14,991 nucleotides of DNA, taken from assembly GCA_947479995.1 (NCBI GenBank), contig CANKBT010000032.1:1-14991 (forward strand). Direction: 5' to 3'. Position numbers and translations under genes: made by a program. This document shows, piece by piece, positions 1-6,836 of the stretch (positions within the stretch are counted from its first letter, which is position 1; every line of letters begins with the position of its first letter). Origin of the DNA: Frankiaceae bacterium. Lineage in GTDB: Bacteria > Actinomycetota > Actinomycetes > Mycobacteriales > SCTD01. Under the pieces are notes generated by a model, which saw only the letters and a list, made by a program, of their open reading frames with translations, did no database searches and was not told the DNA's origin.

Positions 1-1284
1 GCCGCCGGTGCCGGTGGTGCACTGCGTCGGGCCCTGCCGGTCGCAGGCGGGCGGCTGCGGGGCGCCGGCGGCCAGCACGTTGGTGCCGTCCGGGCTGAAG
101 GTCGGGTTGTTGCACCTGCTGATGTCGATCGACTGCACCTGCACGCCGGGGATGCGCCGGACCTGGGCGAGGCCCGCCTCGACGAGGTTCTTGGGCAGCG
201 GCGAGTAGCCGAGCGGGTCGGCCTGGCGCTGCCCCTCGCACAGGAAGTAGTAGGCGAACGAGCCAAGGGCGTTGCCCTTCTCGTTGCTGAACCCGTTGCT
301 CGTGTCGGTGGGGACGATCATGTAGCTGTACGACGACAGCGGGTAGGTGCGCGGGTCGGCGTTGTCGTAGACGCCGCGCAGGTCCTGCGTGAGGTACGTC
401 GTGCTGTTCGGGTCGCGGGTGTCGATGCGCGCGGCCTGCAGCGCGACGGCGACGTTGCTCGCGGTCGGCTCGGTGTAGAAGCCGTTGGCGTTGAGCAGCT
501 TGACGACCGGGTAGCCGGCGTTGCGCGCGAAGCTGTACTCGACGTAGTTGATCGTGCCCTCGTTGCGGTCCTGCGCGACGTAGCCCGCCACGCCGGCGGA
601 CTGGCCGAGCGCGACGTAGCCCGCACCGGGCTTGACCGGGTAGCTGGAGGTCGTGCCGCACGGCGTCGGCCGCCCGTTGGCGCGGCAGTAGGCGTCCCAG
701 ACGGCGGTGTGCTCGGTGGCCAGCCAGGTCGTGAACTGCGCGGTCGTGCCCGAGCCGTCCGAGCGCACGACCGGCACGACCTTGCGCGCCGGCAGGGCCA
801 GGCCCGGGTTGTCGGCCTTGATGGCCGGGTCGTCCCACGACGTGATGACGCCCGTGAACATCTTGGCCAGCACGTCGCCCGACAGGCGGATGTTCGTCAC
901 CCGCTTGCCGGCGATCTTGAGGTTGTACATGAACGCCGTGCCGCCGGCGACGACCGGCATGTAGGCGAACGGGCGCTGCGGCGGGGCGTCGACGACGCCC
1001 GCGTCGGTCAGGCCGTACGGGATCTCGGAGACCGCGAAGTCGACCGTGCCGTTGCGGAACTGGTTGCGGCCGTCGGAGGAGCCCTTGCCCTCGTAGTTGA
1101 CCTGCTGCCCGAACTGCCGGACGTTGCGCCGCCACTGGTCGATGGCGTTCTGGCTCCAGGTGGAGCCGGCGCCGCTGATCGGCCGGAAGGACTGCGCCTG
1201 CGCCGGGGCCGGGGCGGTGGCCGCGACCGCGCAGGCGGCGAGGAGCACCGCGAGCAGGACGCGCAGGGGGCGGGGGACGGGCAC
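1..1284 (-). CDS. pstS: Phosphate ABC transporter substrate-binding protein PstS (partial, C-terminus off window)
   Basis: Binds extracellular phosphate and delivers it to the PstC/PstA channel. The frame is open for 428 codons from a GTG at 1284 and runs off the left edge without a stop. The start is 3 bases after the pstA stop and has a GGAG ribosome binding site at 1294-1297. The N-terminus is a secretion signal (PVPRPLR, then a Leu/Ala/Val stretch). It contains a possible lipobox, L15-A16-A17-C18, and a possible signal peptidase I site near AQAQ (about residues 28-31), so a lipoprotein or a cleaved secreted form are both possible. The mature part opens with ISGAGSTWSQNAIDQW and later has SDGSGTTAQF, both typical phosphate-binding loops of PstS. 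The visible C-terminus is Cys-containing and turns Thr/Gly-rich (QCTTGTGG), which suggests a linker to a further segment beyond the window. Gene order is unusual in that pstS follows pstC and pstA. Confidence 0.93.
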   Translation of the reverse strand, partial: MPVPRPLRVLLAVLLAACAVAATAPAPAQAQSFRPISGAGSTWSQNAIDQWRRNVRQFGQQVNYEGKGSSDGRNQFRNGTVDFAVSEIPYGLTDAGVVDAPPQRPFAYMPVVAGGTAFMYNLKIAGKRVTNIRLSGDVLAKMFTGVITSWDDPAIKADNPGLALPARKVVPVVRSDGSGTTAQFTTWLATEHTAVWDAYCRANGRPTPCGTTSSYPVKPGAGYVALGQSAGVAGYVAQDRNEGTINYVEYSFARNAGYPVVKLLNANGFYTEPTASNVAVALQAARIDTRDPNSTTYLTQDLRGVYDNADPRTYPLSSYSYMIVPTDTSNGFSNEKGNALGSFAYYFLCEGQRQADPLGYSPLPKNLVEAGLAQVRRIPGVQVQSIDISRCNNPTFSPDGTNVLAAGAPQPPACDRQGPTQCTTGTGG

Positions 1285-1287
1285 GGG

Positions 1288-2517
1288 TCAGCTCTCCGGA
1301 GGGGTGGGTGCGGTGCGGGCGTCGAGGCGCTGGGCGTCGCGGCGCGACGCGGCGACGGCGCGGCGGCGCTGGCGGGCCGACGGCTGGCCGGGCCCGCGGC
1401 CGCCGATCACGCGGGCGAGGACGAACAGCACCAGCACGAGCGCGAGCAGCAGCACGGCGGTGCCGAAGCCGCGGGCGATGCTCGCCGGCTGCGGCGACTT
1501 GACCGACTCGAAGACCAGCAGCGGCAGGCTGACCTGCGGCCCCTCGAAGGGGTTGGTGTTCATCGCCGCCGTGTAGCCGGCGGTGAGCAGGACCGGCGAG
1601 GTCTCGCCGATGCCGCGGGCGGTGCCCAGGATGATCGCCGTGCCGAGGCCGCTGCGGGCGGTCGGGAGGATGACGTGCCAGACCGTGCGCCACTGGCTGG
1701 CGCCGAGGGCGAGCGAGGCCTCGCGAAGGTTGCTCGGCACGAGGCGCAGCACCACGTCGCCGGCGCGGATGACGATCGGCAGCATCATCACCGACAGCGC
1801 GAGCGACGCCGCGAAGCCGGACTTGTCGAAGCCCAGGTACAGGATGACCGTGGCGTAGACGAACAGCCCCGCGACGATCGAGGGCAGCGCCGTCATCGCC
1901 TCGGTGATCGTGCGCACGGTGCGCGCGAAGCGCCCCGGCACCTCGCTGAGGAACACCGCGCAGGTGACGCCGAGCGGGATGACGACGGCCAGCGCCAGCG
2001 CGATCTGCTGCAGCGTGCCGACCACCCCGTGCAGCGCCCCGCCGACGGTGAGCGGCTCGAGCGGCCCGGCGTCCTGCAGGTCGTCGGTGAAGAAGTTCAG
2101 GTGCGGCAGCGCCTCGGCGCCGCGGTAGGTCGTGTAGCCCACGACGAGCACGAGCACCGCGACGAGCAGGAAGGCCGTGCTGTGCACGACCGCCGACACG
2201 AGGCGGTCGCGGACCGCCGGGCCGCTCTCGTCGCACGACACGAGCAGCGCGTAGAGGCCGAGGAACAGCACGTACGCGGTGACGACCGCCCCGACGCGTC
2301 CCGACAGCGGCGCGACCTGCGTGAACAGCAGCGTCGTGACGGCGACCGCGGCCGCGAGGGCGCCGCCGAGCGACAGCACGTCGGTCGCGCGGAAGCCCGA
2401 GGTCTGCCGGCGCACCTCGGGCCGGGTGTCGGCCAGCACGGGGAGCGGCTGGTCGAGCACGCCGGGGCGGGTGTCGGGCGCCAGGTGCCGACCGGGGGCG
2501 GTCAGGTCGACGCTCAC
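1288..2517 (-). CDS. pstA: Phosphate ABC transporter permease PstA, with N-terminal extension
   Basis: One of the two membrane subunits of the high-affinity phosphate importer. The GTG start at 2517 overlaps the pstC stop (GTGA), giving 409 aa. The classic permease part begins around residue 105 and includes FLSEVP, EAMTALPSIVAGLFVY and the EAA loop (REASLALGASQWRTVWHVIL followed by GTARGIGET), which contacts the ATPase PstB. The protein is about 100 residues longer than a minimal PstA. A soluble Pro/Arg-rich start (1-44) is followed by two extra hydrophobic helices (about 48-66 and 74-93) before the usual first helix (about 108-128). The C-terminus is a basic Arg/Ala/Gln-rich tail (GPGQPSARQRRRAVAASRR), expected in the cytoplasm. 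The next gene, pstS, follows after 3 bases, so co-translation is likely. Confidence 0.95.
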   Translation of the reverse strand: MSVDLTAPGRHLAPDTRPGVLDQPLPVLADTRPEVRRQTSGFRATDVLSLGGALAAAVAVTTLLFTQVAPLSGRVGAVVTAYVLFLGLYALLVSCDESGPAVRDRLVSAVVHSTAFLLVAVLVLVVGYTTYRGAEALPHLNFFTDDLQDAGPLEPLTVGGALHGVVGTLQQIALALAVVIPLGVTCAVFLSEVPGRFARTVRTITEAMTALPSIVAGLFVYATVILYLGFDKSGFAASLALSVMMLPIVIRAGDVVLRLVPSNLREASLALGASQWRTVWHVILPTARSGLGTAIILGTARGIGETSPVLLTAGYTAAMNTNPFEGPQVSLPLLVFESVKSPQPASIARGFGTAVLLLALVLVLFVLARVIGGRGPGQPSARQRRRAVAASRRDAQRLDARTAPTPPES

Positions 2518-3515
2518 GCCTCGGCCCCCTGTCCCGAGCGCGACCGCGTCGTGAAGGACGACGCGATGACGTTGACGACCAGCGTCATGAGGAACAGCGC
2601 GAGACCGGCCGCCATGAGCGCGGACGTGCCGAACTCGGTGGCCTCCCCGTAGCGCAGGGCGATGAGCGAGGAGACCGAGCTGCCGCCGCTCTCCAGCACG
2701 CGGACCTTCACGTCGAAGACCTGCGACAGGATGAGGAAGACCGCGATCGTCTCGCCGAGCGCCCGGCCGAGGCCGAGCATCATCCCGCCGATCATGCCGC
2801 CGCGGCCGAACGGCAGGACGACGGAGCGGATCATGCCGAGGCGCGTGGCGCCGAGCGCGAGCGCGCCCTCCCGCTCGCCGACCGGGGCCTGGCTGAAGAC
2901 CTGGCGCATGATCGAGCAGGCGATCGGCGTGACCATGAGCCCGACGACGATGCCGGCGATGACGATCGACGACGTGTAGACGGTGATCGAGGCCAGCGGG
3001 TCGTCGGGGTCGACGCCCTGGACGCCGAAGGGCGGGAACCAGCCGAACCACGTCGCCAGCCAGCGGGAGAAGCCGGCGACCTGCCCCTGCAGCAGGAACA
3101 GCCCCCAGAGCCCGTACACGACGCTGGGCACGGCGGCCATGACGTCGACCAGGCTGAGCAGGAGCGGCTTGAGCCGGCGCGGGGCGTACTCCGAGATGTA
3201 GAGCGCGGTGCCGAGCGCCAGCGGGAAGGCGACGACCACGCCGACGACGGCGATGAGCACCGACCCGCTGAGCACGGCGGCGATGCCGAACTCGCCGCCC
3301 TCGGGGTTCCACTCCTCGGTCGTGAGGAAGCCCCATCCCGCGTCGCGGAGCGCCTGGCTGGCGCGGAAGCCGAGGAACAGGCCCACGAGCGCCATGACCA
3401 GCAGCACGAGCGCACCGCTGCCGCGCGCGACGGCGGTGAAGGCGCGGTCGGCGCCGGCGGGGCGCACCGAGAGGTCGCGGCGCGCCTCGGGCGCGTCCTC
3501 GAGCAGGGCGGTCAC
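2514..3515 (-). CDS. pstC: Phosphate ABC transporter permease PstC
   Basis: The second membrane subunit of the phosphate importer, 333 aa, a normal length. The GTG start at 3515 overlaps the stop of the upstream gene (GTGA), and its own stop overlaps the pstA start. I see about six hydrophobic helices, beginning near residue 33 (GALVLLVMALVGLFLGF). There is the PstC-typical WNPEGGEFGIAAVLSGSVL region, ISEYAPRRLKPLLLSLVDVM with AAVPSVVYGLWGLF, and the EAA loop (EREGALALGATRLGMIRSVV followed by GLGRALGET). No strong ribosome binding site precedes the start, so translation probably depends on coupling to the upstream gene. A longer open frame extends upstream to 4232, but its sequence there is Arg/Ala/Pro noise antisense in style to the overlapping gene, so I take the start at 3515. 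Confidence 0.95.
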   Translation of the reverse strand: MTALLEDAPEARRDLSVRPAGADRAFTAVARGSGALVLLVMALVGLFLGFRASQALRDAGWGFLTTEEWNPEGGEFGIAAVLSGSVLIAVVGVVVAFPLALGTALYISEYAPRRLKPLLLSLVDVMAAVPSVVYGLWGLFLLQGQVAGFSRWLATWFGWFPPFGVQGVDPDDPLASITVYTSSIVIAGIVVGLMVTPIACSIMRQVFSQAPVGEREGALALGATRLGMIRSVVLPFGRGGMIGGMMLGLGRALGETIAVFLILSQVFDVKVRVLESGGSSVSSLIALRYGEATEFGTSALMAAGLALFLMTLVVNVIASSFTTRSRSGQGAEA

Positions 3516-4066
3516 CGCAGGGTCCGGTGGAGGTCGGTCCGGGTCGGCACGCTCGGCAGCGTGGCGGCGCCCGGCGCCGCCGACGCGCCCTCGGGCTGCA
3601 CGCCCGACGCCCGCTGCGTGAACGCCGGGCGCAGCAGGGCCCCGGGCGCCGGCGCCTCCTCCGCCGCCGGCAGCGGCGCCTCGCCCGCGGCGGCGACGAA
3701 GCCGCTCAGCGCGTAGCGGCACTCCCGCTGCCGGGCGTAGCCGCGGGCGCTCGTCGCGAGCACGGCCCCGGTGGGGTCGAGCAGGCGCCACGACCACTCG
3801 CCCCTGGCGAGGTCGCGGCTGAGGGCCGGCGCCGTCGTCGCGGGCGACCGCCGCAGCCCGGCGACCAGCCGCTCGACCGCGGCGACGCAGGACGGCCGGT
3901 CGGGGTGCACGCCGGCGCCCCGGCCGAGCTCGCGGTTGTTGGGACCGAGCAGCCGCCAGGCGCAGGTGTGGGCATCGGCGGACGGGGCACCACGACGCCA
4001 CGCCCCGGCGTCCCCGCCGGCCACGGCGCGGACGCCGTGCACCACCTCGAAGCGCGCGTGACCCAC
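3512..4066 (-). CDS. Protein of unknown function with two YegP/DUF1508-like repeats, first gene of the pst operon
   Basis: 184 aa, GTG start at 4066, the first start codon after an in-frame stop near 4185. Two related segments are visible: residues 36-70 (AWRLLGPNNRELGRG, then a Cys and an amphipathic helix) and 92-126 (SWRLLDPTGAVLATSARGY, then Arg/Cys and a helix). The pattern W-R-L-L-x-P-x-(N/G)-x-x-(L/V)-(G/A)-x-(S/G), followed by a helix, resembles the small YegP/DUF1508 fold seen as tandem repeats in other proteins. This is pattern matching by eye, not a search result. The tail (about 128-184) is Ala/Pro-rich and low-complexity. No signal peptide or membrane helix is seen, so it is probably cytoplasmic. 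Its stop overlaps the pstC start, so it is almost certainly co-transcribed with the phosphate transporter. A role in sensing or regulating phosphate uptake is possible but unproven. Confidence 0.72.
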   Translation of the reverse strand: MGHARFEVVHGVRAVAGGDAGAWRRGAPSADAHTCAWRLLGPNNRELGRGAGVHPDRPSCVAAVERLVAGLRRSPATTAPALSRDLARGEWSWRLLDPTGAVLATSARGYARQRECRYALSGFVAAAGEAPLPAAEEAPAPGALLRPAFTQRASGVQPEGASAAPGAATLPSVPTRTDLHRTLR

Positions 4067-4178
4067 GCCGTCCCCCCGTCGCGTGCCGGCCCAGGGGCGC
4101 GGCGCGTCCCTGCGGTGCGCGCTCGGCGCCCGGCGACTGAGACCGTGGGGGCCGCGGCGGAGCAGCGGACGCCGCCCG

Positions 4179-4214
4179 GGTCAACGCCGGACACGGCGGA
4201 GGTGAACGCCGGAC
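4179..4214 (-). promoter_or_regulatory. Candidate PHO box (PhoP-binding direct repeat) upstream of the pst operon
   Basis: On the minus strand, GTCCGGCGTTCACC (4214-4201) and GTCCGGCGTTGACC (4192-4179) match at 13 of 14 bases with a period of exactly 22 bp, two 11-bp units. The GTTCACC core fits the 11-bp PHO-box unit known from actinobacterial PhoP sites. The site lies about 110-150 bases upstream of the first gene of the operon (start 4066). No convincing -10 element was found. The rest of 4067-4325 holds this site and the hairpin listed at 4287-4314; I see no gene in it. Confidence 0.55.
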
Positions 4215-4286
4215 GACGCCACCCGGACACACGCGCGCAAGCCGGACGCAGCGGGCGTGCCCGGCGCGCCGGCGGCTCAGGTCCCG

Positions 4287-4314
4287 CGCCCCGCGTGCCG
4301 AGGGGGGCGGGGCG
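4287..4314 (-). terminator. Possible hairpin terminator after the small membrane protein gene
   Basis: A perfect 8-bp GC inverted repeat (CGCCCCGC / GCGGGGCG) with a 12-base loop lies 11 bases beyond the stop of the 4326-4664 gene. There is no T-tract, which is common for high-GC terminators, but short GC stems also arise easily by chance here. Confidence 0.35.
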
Positions 4315-4325
4315 GCGCGCTAGGG

Positions 4326-4664
4326 CTAGCGGTCGGCGGCCTCGGCGGTGGCGAGCGCGAGGGCCGACGCGGCGACGCCGAGCAGGAGCGAGACGAGCGC
4401 GGCGCGGCGGTAGCGCGGGTGCAGCAGCACCGGCACCATCGACAGCGCGTGCAGCCCGTCGACGACGGCGGCCCCGCGGACCACCTGCGGCGTGGGGCGG
4501 GCCAGCAGCACGGCGCCCTGCACGAGCTGGCGCGCGCCGAGCACCCGCAGGACCGCCACGTGCGGCGCGGGCCGTCCGGGGACGGCCCGCACGACCGCCT
4601 CGGGGCGGGCGAGCAGGGCGGCGCCCTCGGCGAGGGCGAGGACGGGGAGCGCGCGGCGGGCCAT
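4326..4664 (-). CDS. Small integral membrane protein of unknown function
   Basis: 112 aa from the ATG at 4664; a GTG five codons upstream at 4679 is an alternative, and neither has a strong ribosome binding site. The sequence is mostly hydrophobic, with about three to four likely helices: near the N-terminus (RALPVLALAEGAALLA), around VAVLRVLGARQLVQGAVLLA, around GAAVVDGLHALSMVPVLL, and near the C-terminus (AALVSLLLGVAASALALA). The LGARQLVQG segment, with Gly and Arg inside a helix, looks like small actinobacterial multi-pass proteins of unknown function. I do not assign a family. It is on the same strand as the secreted-protein gene upstream but separated from it by a strong terminator, so it is probably transcribed separately. 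Confidence 0.65.
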   Translation of the reverse strand: MARRALPVLALAEGAALLARPEAVVRAVPGRPAPHVAVLRVLGARQLVQGAVLLARPTPQVVRGAAVVDGLHALSMVPVLLHPRYRRAALVSLLLGVAASALALATAEAADR

Positions 4665-4734
4665 GCGCGACCCTGGCACGCCGGTCGGGGCCGGTCGAGC
4701 GGCGCGCGCGAGCGGGCGCGCCCGCGACGGACGG

Positions 4735-4773
4735 CGGACGGCCCGGCGCGCAGGTCGCGTGCCGGGCCGTCCG
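4735..4773 (-). terminator. Strong hairpin terminator after the secreted-protein gene
   Basis: Perfect 13-bp arms, CGGACGGCCCGGC (4735-4747) and GCCGGGCCGTCCG (4761-4773). The stem extends inward through one G-U pair and three more GC pairs to leave a 5-base loop (AGGTC). It starts 18 bases past the TAG stop at 4792-4794. No T-run follows. Confidence 0.75.
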
Positions 4774-4791
4774 TGGTGCCGGTGGTGCGGG

Positions 4792-5139
4792 CTAGGAGAG
4801 GTCGTACACCCAGCCGCAGCCGCTGGTGTGGGCCGGGTTGGTGCGGGCGATGCCGCTGTTGCCGTCGCACTCGTAGCCGTTGTTGCCGTCGCTCCCGCCG
4901 GGCAGCTGGCCCTTCGGGGTCTTGCTGTCCGCCTTGCCGACGGTGCCGGCCGCCGGCTTGCCGACGGCCTTGCCGACCCCGCCCCCGTTCGCGGACGCGG
5001 CCCCGGTGTTCGAGGGCGCGTACGCGTCCTGGACCTCCGCCGCCGAGGCGGCGCCGGACATCAGGGCGATCGAGACCGGGACAGCGCACAGGACGCTGAG
5101 GGCTCGGGCAGTGCGGGTCTTCGCGGTGGTGCTAAACAT
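4792..5139 (-). CDS. Small secreted protein with Gly/Lys-rich linker and C-terminal two-Cys module
   Basis: 115 aa from the ATG at 5139, chosen because GGGAG sits 7 bases upstream. A longer frame to 5163 would start before that site. Residues 1-33 form a clear signal peptide: basic TAKTRTAR, a hydrophobic core (ALSVLCAVPVSIALMSGA) and an ASA cleavage site before AEVQ. The mature protein is about 82 aa. It has a Gly/Ala/Asn segment with repeated VGK units (about 54-70), then PKGQLPGGSDGNNGY and the C-terminal module ECDGNSGIARTNPAHTSGC followed by GWVYDLS. C91 and C108 are the only mature cysteines and could form a disulfide. From memory, similar GYECDGN-x-GI-x-x-x-NPAH-x-x-C modules occur in other secreted actinobacterial proteins, but I know no function. 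There is no LPXTG anchor. The leader carries a possible structured RNA element. Confidence 0.8.
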   Translation of the reverse strand: MFSTTAKTRTARALSVLCAVPVSIALMSGAASAAEVQDAYAPSNTGAASANGGGVGKAVGKPAAGTVGKADSKTPKGQLPGGSDGNNGYECDGNSGIARTNPAHTSGCGWVYDLS

Positions 5140-5149
5140 GGTGGTGCTC

Positions 5150-5218
5150 CCGTCCGGGGTCATGGGCCAAGAGGCTCAAGCTCGGGCAGGTCGGTCTCGC
5201 CACTGGCTCCCCGGACGG
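5150..5218 (-). promoter_or_regulatory. Inverted-repeat leader element overlapping the ribosome binding site of the secreted-protein gene
   Basis: On the minus strand, CCGTCCGGGG (5218-5209) and CCCCGGACGG (5159-5150) are perfect 10-bp complements enclosing 49 bases. The 3' arm shares two bases with the GGGAG ribosome binding site (5151-5147), so the closed stem could limit ribosome access. The enclosed sequence has only weak internal stems and matches no riboswitch class that I recognise. By base composition, a perfect 10-bp inverted repeat somewhere in this 350-bp gap is not rare; the location is what makes it notable. Confidence 0.4.
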
Positions 5219-5486
5219 CCTAGGCGACCGCTTGTCTCCGTGCGCCCGGCCGGGGCCGCGCGTCGGTGGGGGTCGTCCGGATCGATGCTCCCTACGCAGC
5301 GGCGGCGGGAGGCTCCCGTCGCCGCGCCACCCGTTGCGAGTCGCTCCCGGTGACACTGGGTAGAACGGTAGTTGCAGAGCGTGAGTTGTGGCCCGGTCGG
5401 GTGACACGACGGAGCAGTGCTGCGCGCATGCGGAGCAACGGGTGACCGGCGTCTCCGGCGCCGGTCACAGGCGGCACACTCGGCGC
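5219..5486. other. Divergent intergenic region between secreted-protein and CoA-transferase genes
   Basis: No gene is seen. It should hold both divergent promoters. The least GC-rich stretch is 5350-5390, with GTGACA, TAGAAC and GTAGTTGCAG, but no well-spaced -35/-10 pair can be claimed. GGCGGCGGGA / TCCCGTCGCC at 5301-5323 can form a 10-bp hairpin with one G-U pair and a 3-base loop when read on the plus strand; its role is unknown. Confidence 0.4.
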
Positions 5487-6809
5487 GTGACCGCTCGCGA
5501 GCTGACCCCGGCCGAGGCCGCCGCCCTGCTGCGCCCCGTCGACGCGCTTGGCCTGCCGCTGGGGCCCGGCCAGCCGCCGGCGTTCCTCACCGCGCTGGGC
5601 GAGCGCGACGACTGGACCGACCTGCGCATCTCCGGCGCGCTGCTCACCGTGCTCACGCCGCTGTTCGAGCGCCCCGGCGTCCACTACCTGTCGGGCTTCT
5701 TCGGGCCGCTCGAGCGCTACCTGCGCGACGCCGGCGCGGGCATCAGCTTCACCGCCGCCGACTTCCGCCGCATGGGCCCGCTCATGGCGCGGGCCCGGCC
5801 CCGCGTGCTGTGCACCGCGGCGGCGCCGCCCGACGCCGACGGCTGGTGCAGCCTGTCGCTGCACGCCGGCGGCACGACCGGCGAGCTGGTCCGGGCCGGC
5901 CGTGACCCCGACCGGCTGCTCGTCGTCGAGGTGAGCGAGCACTACCCGCGCACGCGCGGGCTCGGCGAGCACGGCCACCGCGTGCACCTCGACGACGTCG
6001 ACGTGCTCGTGCGCAGCGACGCCCGCCCCTTCGCCGTGCCCGACCAGCTCGCGGGCGACGTCGAGCGGGCGATCGCCGCGCACGCGGCGCGCTTCGTCGC
6101 CGACGGCGCCACCCTGCAGACCGGCATCGGCGCCGTGCCGTCCGCGATCGCGGCGCACCTCGCGACCGGGCCGGGCGGGTCGTACGGCGTGCACACCGAG
6201 CTGTTCACCGACGGGCTCATGCAGCTGCACCTGGCCGGCAAGGTCACGAACGACCGCAAGGGCGCTTACGACGGCGTCTCGGTCACCACCTTCGCCCTCG
6301 GCTCGCCCGAGCTCTACGCGTGGCTGCACGACAACCCGGACGTCGCCTTCCTGCCGGTCGGCGTCGTCAACGCGCCGCACGTCATCGAGCAGAACGCCCT
6401 GATGACGACGATCAACGGGGCGCTCGCGGTCGACGTGCACGGCCAGGTCGTCGCCGACACGATCTCCGGCGCGCAGTACTCCGGCATCGGCGGCGCGGAG
6501 GACTTCACCTCGGGGCCGGGCTACCGCGACGACCAGCGCGCCCTGCTGTGCCTGCCGTCGACGGTCACGGTCGGCGGCGAGGTCCGCTCGCGCATCCTGC
6601 CGTGGTTCGAGGCGGGCACGGTCATCACGACGCCGCGGCACCAGGTCGACGTCGTCATCACCGAGCACGGCGCCGCCGAGCTCGAGGCCAAGACGGTGCG
6701 CCAGCGCGGGGAGGCGCTGGCCGCGATCGCCGCGCCGCAGTTCCGCGCGGAGCTCCTGGAGGCGGCGGACCGCGCCTCGCACGGCCGCTCGCCGCTGCCG
6801 CCCGCCTGA
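5487..6809 (+). CDS. Acetyl-CoA hydrolase/transferase family CoA-transferase (4-hydroxybutyrate CoA-transferase-like)
   Basis: 440 aa. Moves CoA between acyl-CoA and a carboxylic acid (for example acetyl-CoA with a hydroxy- or short-chain acid) through a glutamyl-CoA intermediate; the real substrate is unknown. The frame is open upstream to 5388, but alignment-like features begin with the GTG at 5487. With this start, the Glu of GVHTE is residue 238, the same number as the catalytic Glu238 reported for the Clostridium aminobutyricum 4-hydroxybutyrate CoA-transferase (about 438 aa). Other family marks are TGIGAVPSAIAAHL, TDGLMQL with GKVTN, NALMTTINGALAVDVHGQV and the Gly-rich loop SGIGGAEDFTSG. 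It lacks a signal peptide, so it is cytoplasmic. The ribosome binding site is weak. It stands alone on its strand, and its stop is 27 bases from that of the convergent EAL gene. Confidence 0.9.
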   Translation: MTARELTPAEAAALLRPVDALGLPLGPGQPPAFLTALGERDDWTDLRISGALLTVLTPLFERPGVHYLSGFFGPLERYLRDAGAGISFTAADFRRMGPLMARARPRVLCTAAAPPDADGWCSLSLHAGGTTGELVRAGRDPDRLLVVEVSEHYPRTRGLGEHGHRVHLDDVDVLVRSDARPFAVPDQLAGDVERAIAAHAARFVADGATLQTGIGAVPSAIAAHLATGPGGSYGVHTELFTDGLMQLHLAGKVTNDRKGAYDGVSVTTFALGSPELYAWLHDNPDVAFLPVGVVNAPHVIEQNALMTTINGALAVDVHGQVVADTISGAQYSGIGGAEDFTSGPGYRDDQRALLCLPSTVTVGGEVRSRILPWFEAGTVITTPRHQVDVVITEHGAAELEAKTVRQRGEALAAIAAPQFRAELLEAADRASHGRSPLPPA

Positions 6810-6836
6810 CCGGCGCACGCCGTCGCGGTCCGGCGG

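Noticed and set aside
4712..4725. 14-bp palindrome GCGGGCGCGCCCGC
   Set aside because: Pure GC self-complementary word expected by chance at this composition; the adjacent 4735-4773 stem is a much better terminator.
5161..5220. Partial likeness to a cobalamin-riboswitch B12 box (AGCCAG...GACCTGCC) on the minus strand
   Set aside because: The core is interrupted and the other conserved parts of a cobalamin riboswitch, such as GCCACTG, are not found in the expected order upstream.
5350..5390. Sigma-70-like promoter for the CoA-transferase (GTGACA with TAGAAC or TAGTTG)
   Set aside because: The spacers are 5 or 13 bp, too short for a standard -35/-10 pair.
5140..5400. Cyclic-di-AMP (ydaO-type) riboswitch before the secreted-protein gene
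   Set aside because: The hallmark GACAGCTAAC segment and the other conserved loops are missing on the minus strand.
5388..5486. N-terminal extension of the CoA-transferase
   Set aside because: The added 33 residues are unlike the family, and the start at 5487 puts the catalytic Glu at position 238 as in the characterised enzyme.
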